NCBI RefSeq assembly: GCF_000248055.1
Contig: NZ_BAFC01000128.1
Location: 1 to 47,103 of the forward strand
Direction of reading: 5' to 3'
Length of the DNA: 47,103 bases
From: Gordonia sputi NBRC 100414
Lineage (GTDB): Bacteria; Actinomycetota; Actinomycetes; Mycobacteriales; Mycobacteriaceae
The notes under the pieces were generated by a model. It was not told where the DNA came from. It saw only the letters and a list, made by a program, of their open reading frames with translations, and searched no databases. Positions 1 to 15,783 of this stretch are shown here, piece by piece (positions within the stretch are counted from its first letter, which is position 1; every line of letters begins with the position of its first letter). The position numbers and the translations under genes were made by a program.

Positions 1-260
1 AAAACCTATCAAAAACCCACCAACCATACAGCCGGCAGAATTTTCAACACAATCTCAGCCAGAGAGACAAAAACCTGACCAAACAAAAACTAGCAACACC
101 CAGACCCAAAGACCTGAGCGTCACAAAAATAAATCATCACATAATCCAAAAACTTGGACACACGATGCCAAAATATGGCATCAGACAATCTTGTCAATAC
201 ACTATCGAGTTCTCAAAGAACACACACCTACCAGCGCCACCCCGCATGGCGAGGCGCACT

Positions 261-289
261 CTAGTAAGCTGGTGTTTGGATTTTGTTGA
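261..289 (-). promoter_or_regulatory. candidate rrn promoter P2
   Basis: On the minus strand TCAACA (284-289), a 17-nt spacer and TACTAG (261-266) precede the boxA-like element by about 40 nt. The -35 matches the consensus at four of six positions, so this is only a weak second promoter candidate. Confidence 0.35.
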
Positions 290-338
290 CCCCGTCTCCG
301 GAGCAACTCTTCCAAGCTACCAGATCCGATTCGCGTTT

Positions 339-366
339 GCAACACCGTGTGTTGCGGGCTTTTTCG
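339..366 (+). terminator. terminator-like hairpin on the plus strand inside the rrn leader
   Basis: GCAACAC (339-345), CGT, GTGTTGC (349-355) form a perfect 7-bp stem followed by GGGCTTTTTCG. The T run follows only on the plus strand, so it would stop transcription running antisense to the rRNA leader and towards tyrS. Confidence 0.45.
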
Positions 367-467
367 TTTCTGGCCGCATCGGTGTTCCAGGCTATCAGAC
401 CTGAGACACTGCAGTTTCCCCGATTCCGTGTCGGCCCCGGGGTCTTGCTCGCTGCGGTGCAACAAGA

Positions 468-496
468 AAGTTACACACACGGGAACAGGGCGTCAA
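468..496 (-). promoter_or_regulatory. candidate rrn promoter P1
   Basis: On the minus strand TTGACG (491-496) is followed by a 17-nt spacer and TAACTT (468-473). It lies immediately after the tyrS stop and upstream of the boxA-like leader element, the right place for a distal rRNA promoter. The -10 is imperfect. Confidence 0.5.
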
Positions 497-505
497 ATCG
501 CCTGG

Positions 506-1807
506 TCAGAGCGTTAAACGAGCGCCGGCAAAGCTCTTCTTACCGCGTCGGATGACCAGCCAACGGCCGTGAAGCAGGTCGGAAGTGCCTGGAGTCCACT
601 CCGGATCGGTGATCTTGGCGTTGTTGACGTAGGCACCCCCTTCCCCGATCGCGCGCCGTGCAGCTTTATTGCTCTCAGAGAGCCCGCTGTCCACCAGAAG
701 TCCGACGAGCGTAGGTGCGTCGGAGCTGTATTCGGCGATCGTCGTCTCGCCCAGTGCTGCGGCGAGCGTCGACTCATCGAGATCGGCCAGTTCTGCACGA
801 CCGAACAATGCCTGGCTGGCGAGTTCCACGGCCTGGGTATTGGCTGCGCCGTGGATGAGTGTCGTCATCTCCGCTGCGAGGCGTTTCTGCGCCAACCGGA
901 GATGCGGCGTCTCTTCGGTTGCACGCTCCAACTCGCCGATCTCCTCGCGCGTGAGGAACGTGAACCACTTCAGGTAGCGGACGACGTCGGCGTCGGACGT
1001 GTTCACGAAGTACTGGTACCAGGCGTAGGGACTGGTGAGTTCGGGGTCGAGCCAGAGGCTTCCGCCGCCGGTCGACTTACCGAACTTCTTGCCATCCGAC
1101 GAGGTCACGAGCGGAACCGTCAGCGCGTGCACGGTGTCTCCGGTGATTCGGCGCGTGAGATCGACACCGCCGACGATGTTTCCCCACTGATCCGAGCCGC
1201 CGATCTGCAGGCTGCACCCGTGCCTGCGGTGCAGTTCGAGGTAGTCGTTGGACTGCAGCAGTAGATAGCTGAACTCGGTGTAGCTGATGCCATCGGACTC
1301 GAGGCGTCGTCGAACCGTCTCTCGAGCAAGCATCACGTTGACCGAGAAGTGCTTACCGAGATCGCGAAGGAACTCGATCGCGCTCAGTCCCGCCGTCCAC
1401 TCCATGTTGTTGACGAGGAGCGCGCTGTTCGGGCTGTCGTCGAATCGCAGGAAGCTGGCCAACTGGTCGCCGATGCGTCCCGTCCATCCGCCGACGGTGT
1501 CGACGGAGTTCATCGTCCGCTCACCGACGTCGCGCGGGTCGCCGATGAGTCCAGTGGCACCGCCGGCAAGAGCGATGGGCCGGTGACCTGCGAGTTGAAA
1601 GCGACGCAGTGTCAACAACGGCACCAGGTGTCCGGCGTGCAGGCTCGACGCCGTCGGGTCGAATCCGGCGTACACGGTGATCGGGCCCGCCTCGACCGCG
1701 GAGCGCAGTTCGTCGATGTCGGTTGACTGTGCGATCAACCCTCGCCACTGCAGATCGTCGAGAATGTCCGAAGCGTCGATTCGGTCTTCAGAGGTCAGTG
1801 TGCTCAC
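506..1807 (-). CDS. tyrS: tyrosyl-tRNA synthetase
   Basis: Class I aminoacyl-tRNA synthetase that charges tRNA-Tyr in the cytoplasm. The 433-residue product has the HIGH-type motif HAGH at residues 57-60, the tyrosine-site region [12 protein letters not shown] before it, the [10 protein letters not shown] segment around 201-210 and the KMSKS equivalent KFGKS at 241-245. The end (about 370-425) looks like an S4 RNA-binding domain. Length is slightly above the usual 420. The start is a GTG at 1807 with no clear Shine-Dalgarno sequence, so it may be leaderless. It is the last protein gene before the rRNA leader, a linkage shared with mycobacteria. Confidence 0.97.
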   Translation of the reverse strand: MSTLTSEDRIDASDILDDLQWRGLIAQSTDIDELRSAVEAGPITVYAGFDPTASSLHAGHLVPLLTLRRFQLAGHRPIALAGGATGLIGDPRDVGERTMNSVDTVGGWTGRIGDQLASFLRFDDSPNSALLVNNMEWTAGLSAIEFLRDLGKHFSVNVMLARETVRRRLESDGISYTEFSYLLLQSNDYLELHRRHGCSLQIGGSDQWGNIVGGVDLTRRITGDTVHALTVPLVTSSDGKKFGKSTGGGSLWLDPELTSPYAWYQYFVNTSDADVVRYLKWFTFLTREEIGELERATEETPHLRLAQKRLAAEMTTLIHGAANTQAVELASQALFGRAELADLDESTLAAALGETTIAEYSSDAPTLVGLLVDSGLSESNKAARRAIGEGGAYVNNAKITDPEWTPGTSDLLHGRWLVIRRGKKSFAGARLTL

Positions 1808-1845
1808 ACATCGATCTTGTCATCCAGCCCGCGCGGGGTCGTCGC

Positions 1846-1883
1846 AGACCCGACCTAGTGATCAGACCCGACCCCTGGTGATC
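1846..1883. repeat. 18/20-bp imperfect tandem duplication
   Basis: AGACCCGACCTAGTGATC (1846-1863) is directly followed by AGACCCGACCCCTGGTGATC (1864-1883). The copies lie between tyrS and the Trm112-family gene, and the second reaches the Trm112 stop codon. Confidence 0.75.
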
Positions 1884-2094
1884 AGGCAGATGTCAGGCGT
1901 TCGTGCTCGGCATCGTCGACCGCCCGGGCTTCGGTGGCCAACATGACCGGGATGCCGTCGGAGTCGATCCGATAGGCGACGCGAAGCCGCGGGTTGTAGA
2001 GCTCGTCGCCCGCGTCGAGCAGTGGCCCGTGATCCTGCGGGCACACCAGCCGGTCACGAACGATCGGATCCAGTGACTGCGCGCGAGAACTCAT
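1882..2094 (-). CDS. Trm112 family protein
   Basis: Small 70-residue protein of the Trm112/UPF0434 family, thought to act as a partner of methyltransferases; the bacterial role is not well defined. The N-terminal part has CPQDHGPL, then LYNPRLRVAYRIDSDGIPVM and EAR, the signature order of the family. Only one of the usual zinc-type cysteines is seen, as in many actinobacterial members. I chose the ATG at 2094 because AGAGGAAG lies 7 nt upstream; an open frame continues upstream to 2193 but has no such site. It lies between tyrS and the lipase/acyl-CoA synthetase gene, as does the small Rv1684 gene in M. tuberculosis. Confidence 0.85.
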   Translation of the reverse strand: MSSRAQSLDPIVRDRLVCPQDHGPLLDAGDELYNPRLRVAYRIDSDGIPVMLATEARAVDDAEHERLTSA

Positions 2095-2208
2095 CGACTT
2101 GCTTCCTCTCTCAGCGGATATTCCCCAGCAGCTGTTCGACATGCCGCGGGGCACGACAGCAAGCCTAGTGGCGCGCGCGAACGTGTCGGTCACCCACTCG
2201 CCGCGACA

Positions 2209-5200
2209 TCACCGTGTACCGGTCGCCGTTTCCCCGACTCTTGTCCTGGTCGGTGTGGCCGTGGTGGCCGCCGCTTTCGTCGAGGTCGTGCGGTCGCGCG
2301 ACGATGTCGACGAGGAGTTTGTGGAGTCCGGCAGCCAGTCCACGCGGGTCACCGCAGTCCTGGTGAAACGTCGATACCTGCCCTCCGAATCGCGGTACCA
2401 GACCTTAGACCCGGGTTTGGGAACGCCGCGGGCTGCCAGTTCGCGGGCCTGTGGCCGGTAGGACTCCGACACCGGGATCTCGTCGACGATCCAGACCAGA
2501 TGAGGTCGACGGTGCGCGGGCAATGCGCCGAGCCCTAGTCGCAGTTGCGTGACGGTCAGTGAATCCACGTCGACGTCGGATCGCATTGTCAGCGCTGCCA
2601 CGACGATCTGGCTTCCCGGATCGCCGAGCCGATAGGCGGCCACCTGGTCGACACCGGGTACTCGCGAAAGCAGTTGTTCGATCGGGGGAAGGTAGATGGG
2701 CCCTTCGACCGAATGCGCAACGGTGTCAACCGATCCCATGAACCACAAGTCGTCGTCGGAATCCCGGTAGAACAGGTGGCCGGACACCTCCCACCGGTCC
2801 TTGGGTGCGAAAACGTCACGCAAGACAGTCGCGGTGGTGTCGAAACGATGGCGCGATCGCGCCAGCAGCAGACCGACCTCGCCCTGCCCCGCACGATCTA
2901 CGAAACCACTTTCGCCGACGACGAGACGTTCGGCGTCGACGTCGTACGCCGCGATCGCGACCTCGTTGGTCTCCGGAAGAGCGCGACCCATCGACCCGAC
3001 CTTGTCGGCGGCGACGTTAGCGAGGATGGCCGACCCGTCGGCGGTCGCGAAGAACTCGAGAACGCGGGCGCGCGGAAACCGTTCACCGATCTCGTCCCAC
3101 AGACCGGTGGGAAGTCCCGATCCCATGAACAACCGGATCGGATTGTGCTCGTTGACCTGAAAGTTCTTGTCGTGCAGTATCTCCCGCAACATCGACCAGG
3201 TATACGACACCACGGTGACGCCGTATCGATGAACCTCGGTGACAAAGTTCTCGGCGTCGACCCCCTCCGACAAGGCGATACGCGACCGGCCGACGGCTGT
3301 CGCCCCAAGCGTGGTCAGCAGTCCGGAGGCGTGGTGCAGCGGCGGGATGCAATAGACCGTGTCGCGGTCGGTGAGACCAGCCGCCGACGCCGCGCCGAAC
3401 GCCGACATCGCAAACCGGTGATTGGTCACCGGCCACACGGCGAGTTTGCCGCGTGAGCGGGTGAAGAGGATGAACGCGAGATCGCCTGCGAGACCGGGAT
3501 CCGGGCGGTACCACGCAGGCATCTGCACGACGTCGGGGTCGATCTGCTCCATGTCGATGATGGTGTGGCCGTCAGCGCCGTCGATCTCACGTGCCGACCC
3601 GCTTCCGCCACCGAGTACGAGCACCCGATCGCTGTGTGCGGTTGCGGTGTCGAGGTGAACGGGATCGCAGATGACGACGTTCGCGCCGGCCAGTCGCAGC
3701 ATCTCCCCGACGTCGCCTTCACCGGCGAGGAGCACCGCAACCGCGCCCAATCGGGACAGTGCGGCAACGGCGACCAGCGCGCTCGGGCGCGTATCCATCA
3801 GGACGCCGATGTGCTCACCGGGGCGCACGCCGCACTGCACCAGTCCCGCCACCACGTTGTTGATGCGGGTGTCGACCTGAGAATGGGTGAGAACTCGATT
3901 CTCGAAGAGGAACACCTCGCGGTCGCTGCCCCAGTCGGTGTTCTCCGACATCAGCTTTCCCAGCGAGATCCGAGTGCCCGACTGGATCTGTCCGAGACGG
4001 AACAGTCGCGGCACCGTGCGGACGGATTCCTGTGCGACAGCCACCGATGTCCGCTGGACCGCGCCTGCCATTTCCCACAGCTCGCGGGACGCGCCGGCAC
4101 CCGCATCGGCAACAGAACCGATGCCGTGGGTGATACGCGACAACAGTCCGACGCCGGTGCCTTTGCCGTCGATCGGTGCCTCCATCGGCTCCACGTGATC
4201 GGGCTCGGGCCCCAGGCCCTCCTGCCAATTGATCCATTCCGCAGTCGTCGGCCACGTACGAGTACCGGACGTACTTCCCACCACAAGTCCGAAATGGCCT
4301 ACGGGCAACCGTGATTCGTACACGCGGGCTCGTGGCGCCGCACGGACGACACCTCGGATCGCGACCGGTTGCCCGATGTCGTCGACCTCCCCCACGAACC
4401 CCAGAACCGGAGCCGTGATCTCGGCGAGCGTCACCAGTTCTCCATTGATGACAAATCCGCCGGACACCATGCGATTGTGTGCGACGAACTGGCGCAGCAG
4501 TTCCGCGATGGCCGGCCCGGACCAGGCGACCCATCCTTCGGCTTCGAGGAAGCGTCGCTGGTCTTCGCGGGGCAGAAGCGCGTCGCGGTCGTGGAGTTGT
4601 CGGAGGAAGTCGAAGCGGCTGCGCGCGGTTTTCACCGGGTCGAGCATCTGGAAGCCGAGACGCGCGAGCCAACTCGGCACCCAGAGGTGGGGAAACACCT
4701 TGTCGGCCAGGACCTCGGCGCCCGGCGCAACCAGCGCTGCGGGGAGCCCGAGCGGTAACGCCGCAAGAACGTCGACGGGGCTACCGAAGGTGATCACGCT
4801 CGCCACGCCGCGGGATCGTCGATACGCGGCTGCCTGATAGGCGAACATGCCGCCCTGCGAGTAGCCGGCAACGTGAACGTCGCGGCCGGTGGACTCGATG
4901 ATCCAGTCGACCGCCTCACTCACCGCGACCACGTGATCGGCGAGGTTGCGCTCCATCCCGCCCTCTTCGTGGTCGGGAGACCCGAAGTCGACGACCCATG
5001 GGGTGATGCCGTGGCGGTGCAACACCGAGACCGCGCCATTGTGTTCGGTCACGTCATAGACGTTGGCGGACACCATCATCGGGGGGATCAACACGATGTT
5101 GGGTCCGGTTGCGGGGGCATCCGGGAAATAGCGCCGCAACCGGAACATCCGTGTGGTCTCGACCACGGTGAACGGCGCGGGCTCGGTTCCGGTCTGCAGA

Positions 5201-5292
5201 CCGCCGTACCGGAGCACCTCGAGCCCGTTCTGTGCCGTCGCGAGGACACGCTCGGCGAAGGCCTTCACGTCGGGAATGCCGCCGCCTGACAT
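2209..5292 (-). CDS. bifunctional alpha/beta hydrolase - acyl-CoA synthetase-like fusion (Rv1683 type)
   Basis: The 1027-residue product joins two enzymes. The first 370 residues are an alpha/beta hydrolase of PhaC/lipase type, with nucleophile motif GYSQG (143-147), a likely catalytic Asp in GEVDD (about 304) and His in VGHFGL (333). From about residue 445 to 985 there is an AMP-binding fold with a recognisable A7 region (DRWEVSGHLFYRD) and a D at FMGSVD. The architecture matches M. tuberculosis Rv1683, linked to triacylglycerol metabolism. The adenylation P-loop is strongly degenerate (LFTRSRGKLAV at 609-619 instead of the T-S-G-T-T-G-x-P-K pattern), so ligase activity is doubtful. The ATG at 5292 has GGGGAGGAG 8 nt upstream and is preferred to the GTG at 5313. 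The last 45 residues are Ser/Thr/Arg-rich and may reflect a frameshift. Confidence 0.88.
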   Translation of the reverse strand: MSGGGIPDVKAFAERVLATAQNGLEVLRYGGLQTGTEPAPFTVVETTRMFRLRRYFPDAPATGPNIVLIPPMMVSANVYDVTEHNGAVSVLHRHGITPWVVDFGSPDHEEGGMERNLADHVVAVSEAVDWIIESTGRDVHVAGYSQGGMFAYQAAAYRRSRGVASVITFGSPVDVLAALPLGLPAALVAPGAEVLADKVFPHLWVPSWLARLGFQMLDPVKTARSRFDFLRQLHDRDALLPREDQRRFLEAEGWVAWSGPAIAELLRQFVAHNRMVSGGFVINGELVTLAEITAPVLGFVGEVDDIGQPVAIRGVVRAAPRARVYESRLPVGHFGLVVGSTSGTRTWPTTAEWINWQEGLGPEPDHVEPMEAPIDGKGTGVGLLSRITHGIGSVADAGAGASRELWEMAGAVQRTSVAVAQESVRTVPRLFRLGQIQSGTRISLGKLMSENTDWGSDREVFLFENRVLTHSQVDTRINNVVAGLVQCGVRPGEHIGVLMDTRPSALVAVAALSRLGAVAVLLAGEGDVGEMLRLAGANVVICDPVHLDTATAHSDRVLVLGGGSGSAREIDGADGHTIIDMEQIDPDVVQMPAWYRPDPGLAGDLAFILFTRSRGKLAVWPVTNHRFAMSAFGAASAAGLTDRDTVYCIPPLHHASGLLTTLGATAVGRSRIALSEGVDAENFVTEVHRYGVTVVSYTWSMLREILHDKNFQVNEHNPIRLFMGSGLPTGLWDEIGERFPRARVLEFFATADGSAILANVAADKVGSMGRALPETNEVAIAAYDVDAERLVVGESGFVDRAGQGEVGLLLARSRHRFDTTATVLRDVFAPKDRWEVSGHLFYRDSDDDLWFMGSVDTVAHSVEGPIYLPPIEQLLSRVPGVDQVAAYRLGDPGSQIVVAALTMRSDVDVDSLTVTQLRLGLGALPAHRRPHLVWIVDEIPVSESYRPQARELAARGVPKPGSKVWYRDSEGRYRRFTRTAVTRVDWLPDSTNSSSTSSRDRTTSTKAAATTATPTRTRVGETATGTR

Positions 5293-5399
5293 CAACCACG
5301 CTCCTCCCCACACACCGGATGGTGATCCAAGTCACTCTACCCAGCTCGGTCAACTCGCACCGTACACGGATCGACTTGGACCCCGCGCACTCGTCGGCC

Positions 5400-8052
<2,653 letters not shown>

Positions 8053-8080
8053 GGTGGTGTGTGCTCCTATGTCGTGGTTC

Positions 8081-8100
8081 GACATCCATCATCGGATGTC
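8081..8100 (-). promoter_or_regulatory. inverted repeat in the argR-argG gap
   Basis: GACATCC (8081-8087) and GGATGTC (8094-8100) are a perfect 7-bp inverted repeat with a 6-nt spacer, about 30 nt upstream of the argG start. It could be an operator or an RNA hairpin; no T run follows, so a terminator is unlikely. It does not clearly match an ARG box. Confidence 0.4.
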
Positions 8101-8202
8101 GTGCCCGATGCGATCGGGCTGGGGTCTGTTTGTCGGTCCGGGTTCGGGCCTCGGTGTGTCCGACTCCGGCTCAGGGGCCGCCGGGGCGTCGGTAAGGGGT
8201 TG

Positions 8203-10836
<2,634 letters not shown>

Positions 10837-10840
<4 letters not shown>

Positions 10841-11885
10841 GAGTGAGACGCTCCGTCTGTGTCTAGCGTGGTGTGCGTGGTTGCGGGAGAGAGGTTTTCG
10901 GGCGCGACGACGGTTGTCCCGGTGCTCGTCGCGGTCAGCAGTTCGGCCAAGACAGCGTGCGGCACACGGCCGTCGACGACATGAGCTCGCCCGACACCGC
11001 CTTCGACCGCACGCAGGCACGCCTCCATCTTGGGCACCATGCCCGCGTCGAGACTCGGAAGCAGTTGTGCCAGTGCGTCGGTCGAGATCTGCGACACGAG
11101 CGACGAGCGGTCGGGCCAATCGGTGTAGAGACCCTCGACGTCGGTGAGCATCACCAGCCGGGAGGCGCCGAGCGCCTCGGCGAGGGCGCCCGCAGCGGTG
11201 TCGGCGTTGATGTTGTGGACGACGCCGTCACGGTCGGGTGCGAGTGTCGAGACGACCGGAATCCGTCCCGCACCAACGAGATCGAGCACCGCGGAGGTGT
11301 TGACCGAGGAGATGTCGCCGACGAGTCCGATGTCCGTGGCAACTCCGTCGACGAGGACCGTGCGCCGCGTCGCCGTGAACAGGTTGGCGTCCTCACCGGT
11401 GAGGCCGACGGCATAGGGTCCGTGCGCGTTGATCAACCCGACGAGCTCGCGACCGACCTGACCGAACAGCACCATCCGCGCCACGTCCATCACCTCGGGC
11501 GTGGTCACGCGGAACCCGCCACGGAACTCGCCCGTCAGGCCGAGACGTGCGAGCATCGCCGAGATCTGTGGTCCGCCACCGTGCACCACGATCGGGTGCA
11601 TGCCACAGGCGCGCAAGAAGACGATGTCGGCGGCGAAGGCGCGTTTGAGGTCGTCGTCGATCATCGCGTTGCCGCCGTACTTCACGACGACGGTTGCGCC
11701 GTGCATGGCCTGCAGCGCAGGCAACGACTCCGCGAGGATCGCAGCCTTCTCCACGCCGCTGATCGAGCCGTCCCCGCCGGGCGAGCCAGCGCCGCTGAGC
11801 GAGCCGTCCCCGCCGAGCGAGCCGTCCCCGCCGAGCGAGCCGTCCCCGCCGAGCGAGCCGTCCCCGCTGATCGAGCTTGTCGAGA

Positions 11886-11889
<4 letters not shown>
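10837..11889 (-). CDS. argB: acetylglutamate kinase with N-terminal repeat extension
   Basis: Phosphorylates N-acetylglutamate, the controlled second step of arginine synthesis. The conserved core starts at about residue 46 ([14 protein letters not shown]) and has [19 protein letters not shown] and [12 protein letters not shown], the usual lysine/glycine-rich ATP and substrate motifs. Ahead of the core lie 45 extra residues, six copies of a GDGSLG-type hexapeptide. The ATG at 11889 overlaps the argJ stop by 4 nt, like the neighbouring junctions, but a GTG at 11754 would give a normal-length enzyme (305 residues). The sequence alone does not decide which start is used. Confidence 0.93.
11758..11865 (-). 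repeat. six 18-bp tandem repeats in the 5' end of argB
   Basis: Six 18-bp units (GGGGACGGCTCGCTCGGC-like) encode [30 protein letters not shown] and GDGSIS (residues 9-44). The DNA just before them on the minus strand (11866-11889) reads ATGATCTCGACAAGCTCGAT, similar to a short dispersed CTCGACAAGCTC element often seen in intergenic DNA of Mycobacteriales (from memory). Confidence 0.9.
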
Positions 11890-14242
<2,353 letters not shown>

Positions 14243-14253
14243 TCAATACGGAA

Positions 14254-14952
14254 CTAGGTCGGCGGGTGCACCGAAGTAGATTCCCAAACGGCGTCGTGTA
14301 GTCGTTCGACGGCCTCGAGAATCAGATCCACCGCGAACTCGAACTCGAAGTCGTCGTCGCAGCCAGCGGGCCCCGTACGGGCGCGAGCATCGAGGGCGAT
14401 CGCCGTCACTGCGGGATATCGTTTCGCGAACTCGGCCTCCGCTGCCGCCCGGGCCGCCGGACCGAGGTCGGACGACGGCGCGGCACTACCGGTGAACACT
14501 TCCGCCGTGAAGCCCCAGATCCGTGACCCGACTACGTGCATGGCGTGGTGGGTCAGATCGACTGCGATGCCTCCGTCGATGAACTCCGCCGCCAGGGAAT
14601 CCATGTACGCGAGCGCGCCCGGCGTCGGAGTGTGACGGGATTCGATCGCTGTGCGCATCCACGGGTGCGTCAGGTACACGCGCCGTGCGGCGAGTATTCG
14701 CGAGCGCACCGACCTGCGCCATCCCTGCGCAGAGGACGCGGGGTAGGAATCGACGACGACATCGATCATTCCGTCGACCAGGTCACTCTTGTTGGCCACA
14801 TGCTTGTACAGCGCCATGGGCACCACGTCGAGCTCGGTCGCAAGCGCGCGCATGGTGACCGCGTCGAATCCCTCTGTATCGGCAAGGCGAACGGCACAGC
14901 CGAGCACTCGCCCTCGGTCGAGCGGAATTCGCTGGGCTGAGTCATCCGGCAT
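14254..14952 (-). CDS. TetR family transcriptional regulator
   Basis: The 232-residue protein has an N-terminal TetR DNA-binding domain (about residues 10-60, with AVTMRALATELDVVPMALYKHVANK holding the recognition helix; quoted in part) and a C-terminal ligand domain of the TetR_C type that ends in an acidic stretch. The ATG at 14952 is chosen because it puts the helix-turn-helix at the normal distance from the N-terminus; the longer upstream frame would run across the operators. It is divergent from the DUF4386 gene, with two palindromes between them, so it most likely represses that gene and itself. The ligand is unknown. Confidence 0.92.
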   Translation of the reverse strand: MPDDSAQRIPLDRGRVLGCAVRLADTEGFDAVTMRALATELDVVPMALYKHVANKSDLVDGMIDVVVDSYPASSAQGWRRSVRSRILAARRVYLTHPWMRTAIESRHTPTPGALAYMDSLAAEFIDGGIAVDLTHHAMHVVGSRIWGFTAEVFTGSAAPSSDLGPAARAAAEAEFAKRYPAVTAIALDARARTGPAGCDDDFEFEFAVDLILEAVERLHDAVWESTSVHPPT

Positions 14953-14973
14953 ACCCGAGACCCTAGCGAAGCC

Positions 14974-15003
14974 TTGACCAGGTGTACGTCGTACACCTAC
15001 TCT
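14974..15003 (+). promoter_or_regulatory. promoter of the DUF4386 gene
   Basis: TTGACC (14974-14979), an 18-nt spacer and TACTCT (14998-15003). Operator 1 occupies the spacer and operator 2 begins at the -10, so full repression by the divergent TetR protein is expected. Confidence 0.7.
14980..14998. promoter_or_regulatory. TetR operator 1 (19-bp perfect palindrome)
   Basis: AGGTGTACGTCGTACACCT is a perfect palindrome around one centre base. It fills the spacer between a TTGACC -35 (14974-14979) and a TACTCT -10 (14998-15003) for the plus-strand gene, the ideal place to block polymerase. Confidence 0.88.
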
Positions 15004-15030
15004 CAGCGGTGTACGGCGTACACCGCTGAG
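15002..15030. promoter_or_regulatory. TetR operator 2 (29-bp perfect palindrome)
   Basis: The arms CTCAGCGGTGTACG (15002-15015) and CGTACACCGCTGAG (15017-15030) are perfect reverse complements around one base. The core GGTGTAC-N3-GTACACC is shared with operator 1; the centres are 27 bp apart. It covers the likely start of transcription for the plus-strand gene. Confidence 0.88.
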
Positions 15031-15075
15031 ACGGCACGCGTCACGGACACCAAGGCCACAGGCAGGAGACCCCGC

Positions 15076-15753
15076 ATGGTCGAATCGAATGACCGAGCGC
15101 GAGCCCGATGGGCCGGCATCTGGTACCTCGTCACCTTCGCGACGTCGATTCCGGCTCTCGCTCTCGAGAAGCCCTTCCTCGACGGCGATCCCGCCGCATC
15201 GGTGGCCGCTGCCCAGTTCGGATGCGTGCTGGAGGTCATCCTCGCCGTGAGCTGCGTCGGCACCGCAATTGCGCTCTACCCCATCATTCGACGCCACAGC
15301 GATGCCCGCGCACGAGGCTTCATCGCGTCTCGCACCGTCGAAGCGACGCTCGTGGTGATGGGAGTGGTGGCGGTACTGGCACTCGTCACGGTCCGGGATG
15401 ACCCCGGCACACCGTCAGGAGTCGACGCGGCGCTCGTCGCACTTCACGATGGCGCGTTCCTCCTCGGACCTGGCCTGCTACCGGCAGTCAATGCGCTCCT
15501 GCTGGCTCCGGTGCTGTACGCGAACCGACTGGTTCCGCGCGCCATTCCCGCCCTCGGGATCATCGGCGCGCCGCTTCTGCTCGCGTCGGCAACAGCGACG
15601 ATCCTCGGCCTCGTGTCACAGGTATCGACGATCGGCGCGCTCGCCGCCGCCCCCATCGCACTCTGGGAACTCGCGCTGGGCATCTGGCTGACCGCGCGTG
15701 GCGTGCGAGAGCACAGCGAGGCGTCGGCCAGCACACCAGTCGCCGTCTCGTGA
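15076..15753 (+). CDS. DUF4386-type integral membrane protein
   Basis: The 225-residue protein starts with a short basic tail and ARWAGIWYLVTF, then has about six hydrophobic segments, the pattern of DUF4386 proteins. It sits in the cytoplasmic membrane; the biochemical role is unknown. The ATG at 15076 follows AGGAG by 7 nt. It is expressed from a TTGACC/TACTCT promoter overlapped by two palindromes and is divergent from a TetR gene, so it is probably induced by the TetR ligand. Family assignment rests on the pattern of the N-terminus and membrane segments. Confidence 0.82.
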   Translation: MVESNDRARARWAGIWYLVTFATSIPALALEKPFLDGDPAASVAAAQFGCVLEVILAVSCVGTAIALYPIIRRHSDARARGFIASRTVEATLVVMGVVAVLALVTVRDDPGTPSGVDAALVALHDGAFLLGPGLLPAVNALLLAPVLYANRLVPRAIPALGIIGAPLLLASATATILGLVSQVSTIGALAAAPIALWELALGIWLTARGVREHSEASASTPVAVS

Positions 15754-15783
15754 CGGGCTACCGCAAGCTATCGACGGCACGAA

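Larger units (their letters stand above)
1..505 (-). promoter_or_regulatory. rRNA operon promoter/leader region (16S gene expected beyond position 1)
   Basis: The stretch after tyrS holds no convincing protein gene. Read on the minus strand it contains TGTTCTTTGAGAACTCGATA (about 203-222), which closely matches the boxA/leader element that precedes 16S rRNA genes in Mycobacteriales. The last 160 nt are AT-rich and full of short T runs, as in rRNA precursor leaders. An rRNA operon directly downstream of tyrS is also the known arrangement of rrnB in fast-growing mycobacteria. The mature 16S start is not present, so the gene itself lies outside the window. Confidence 0.82.
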
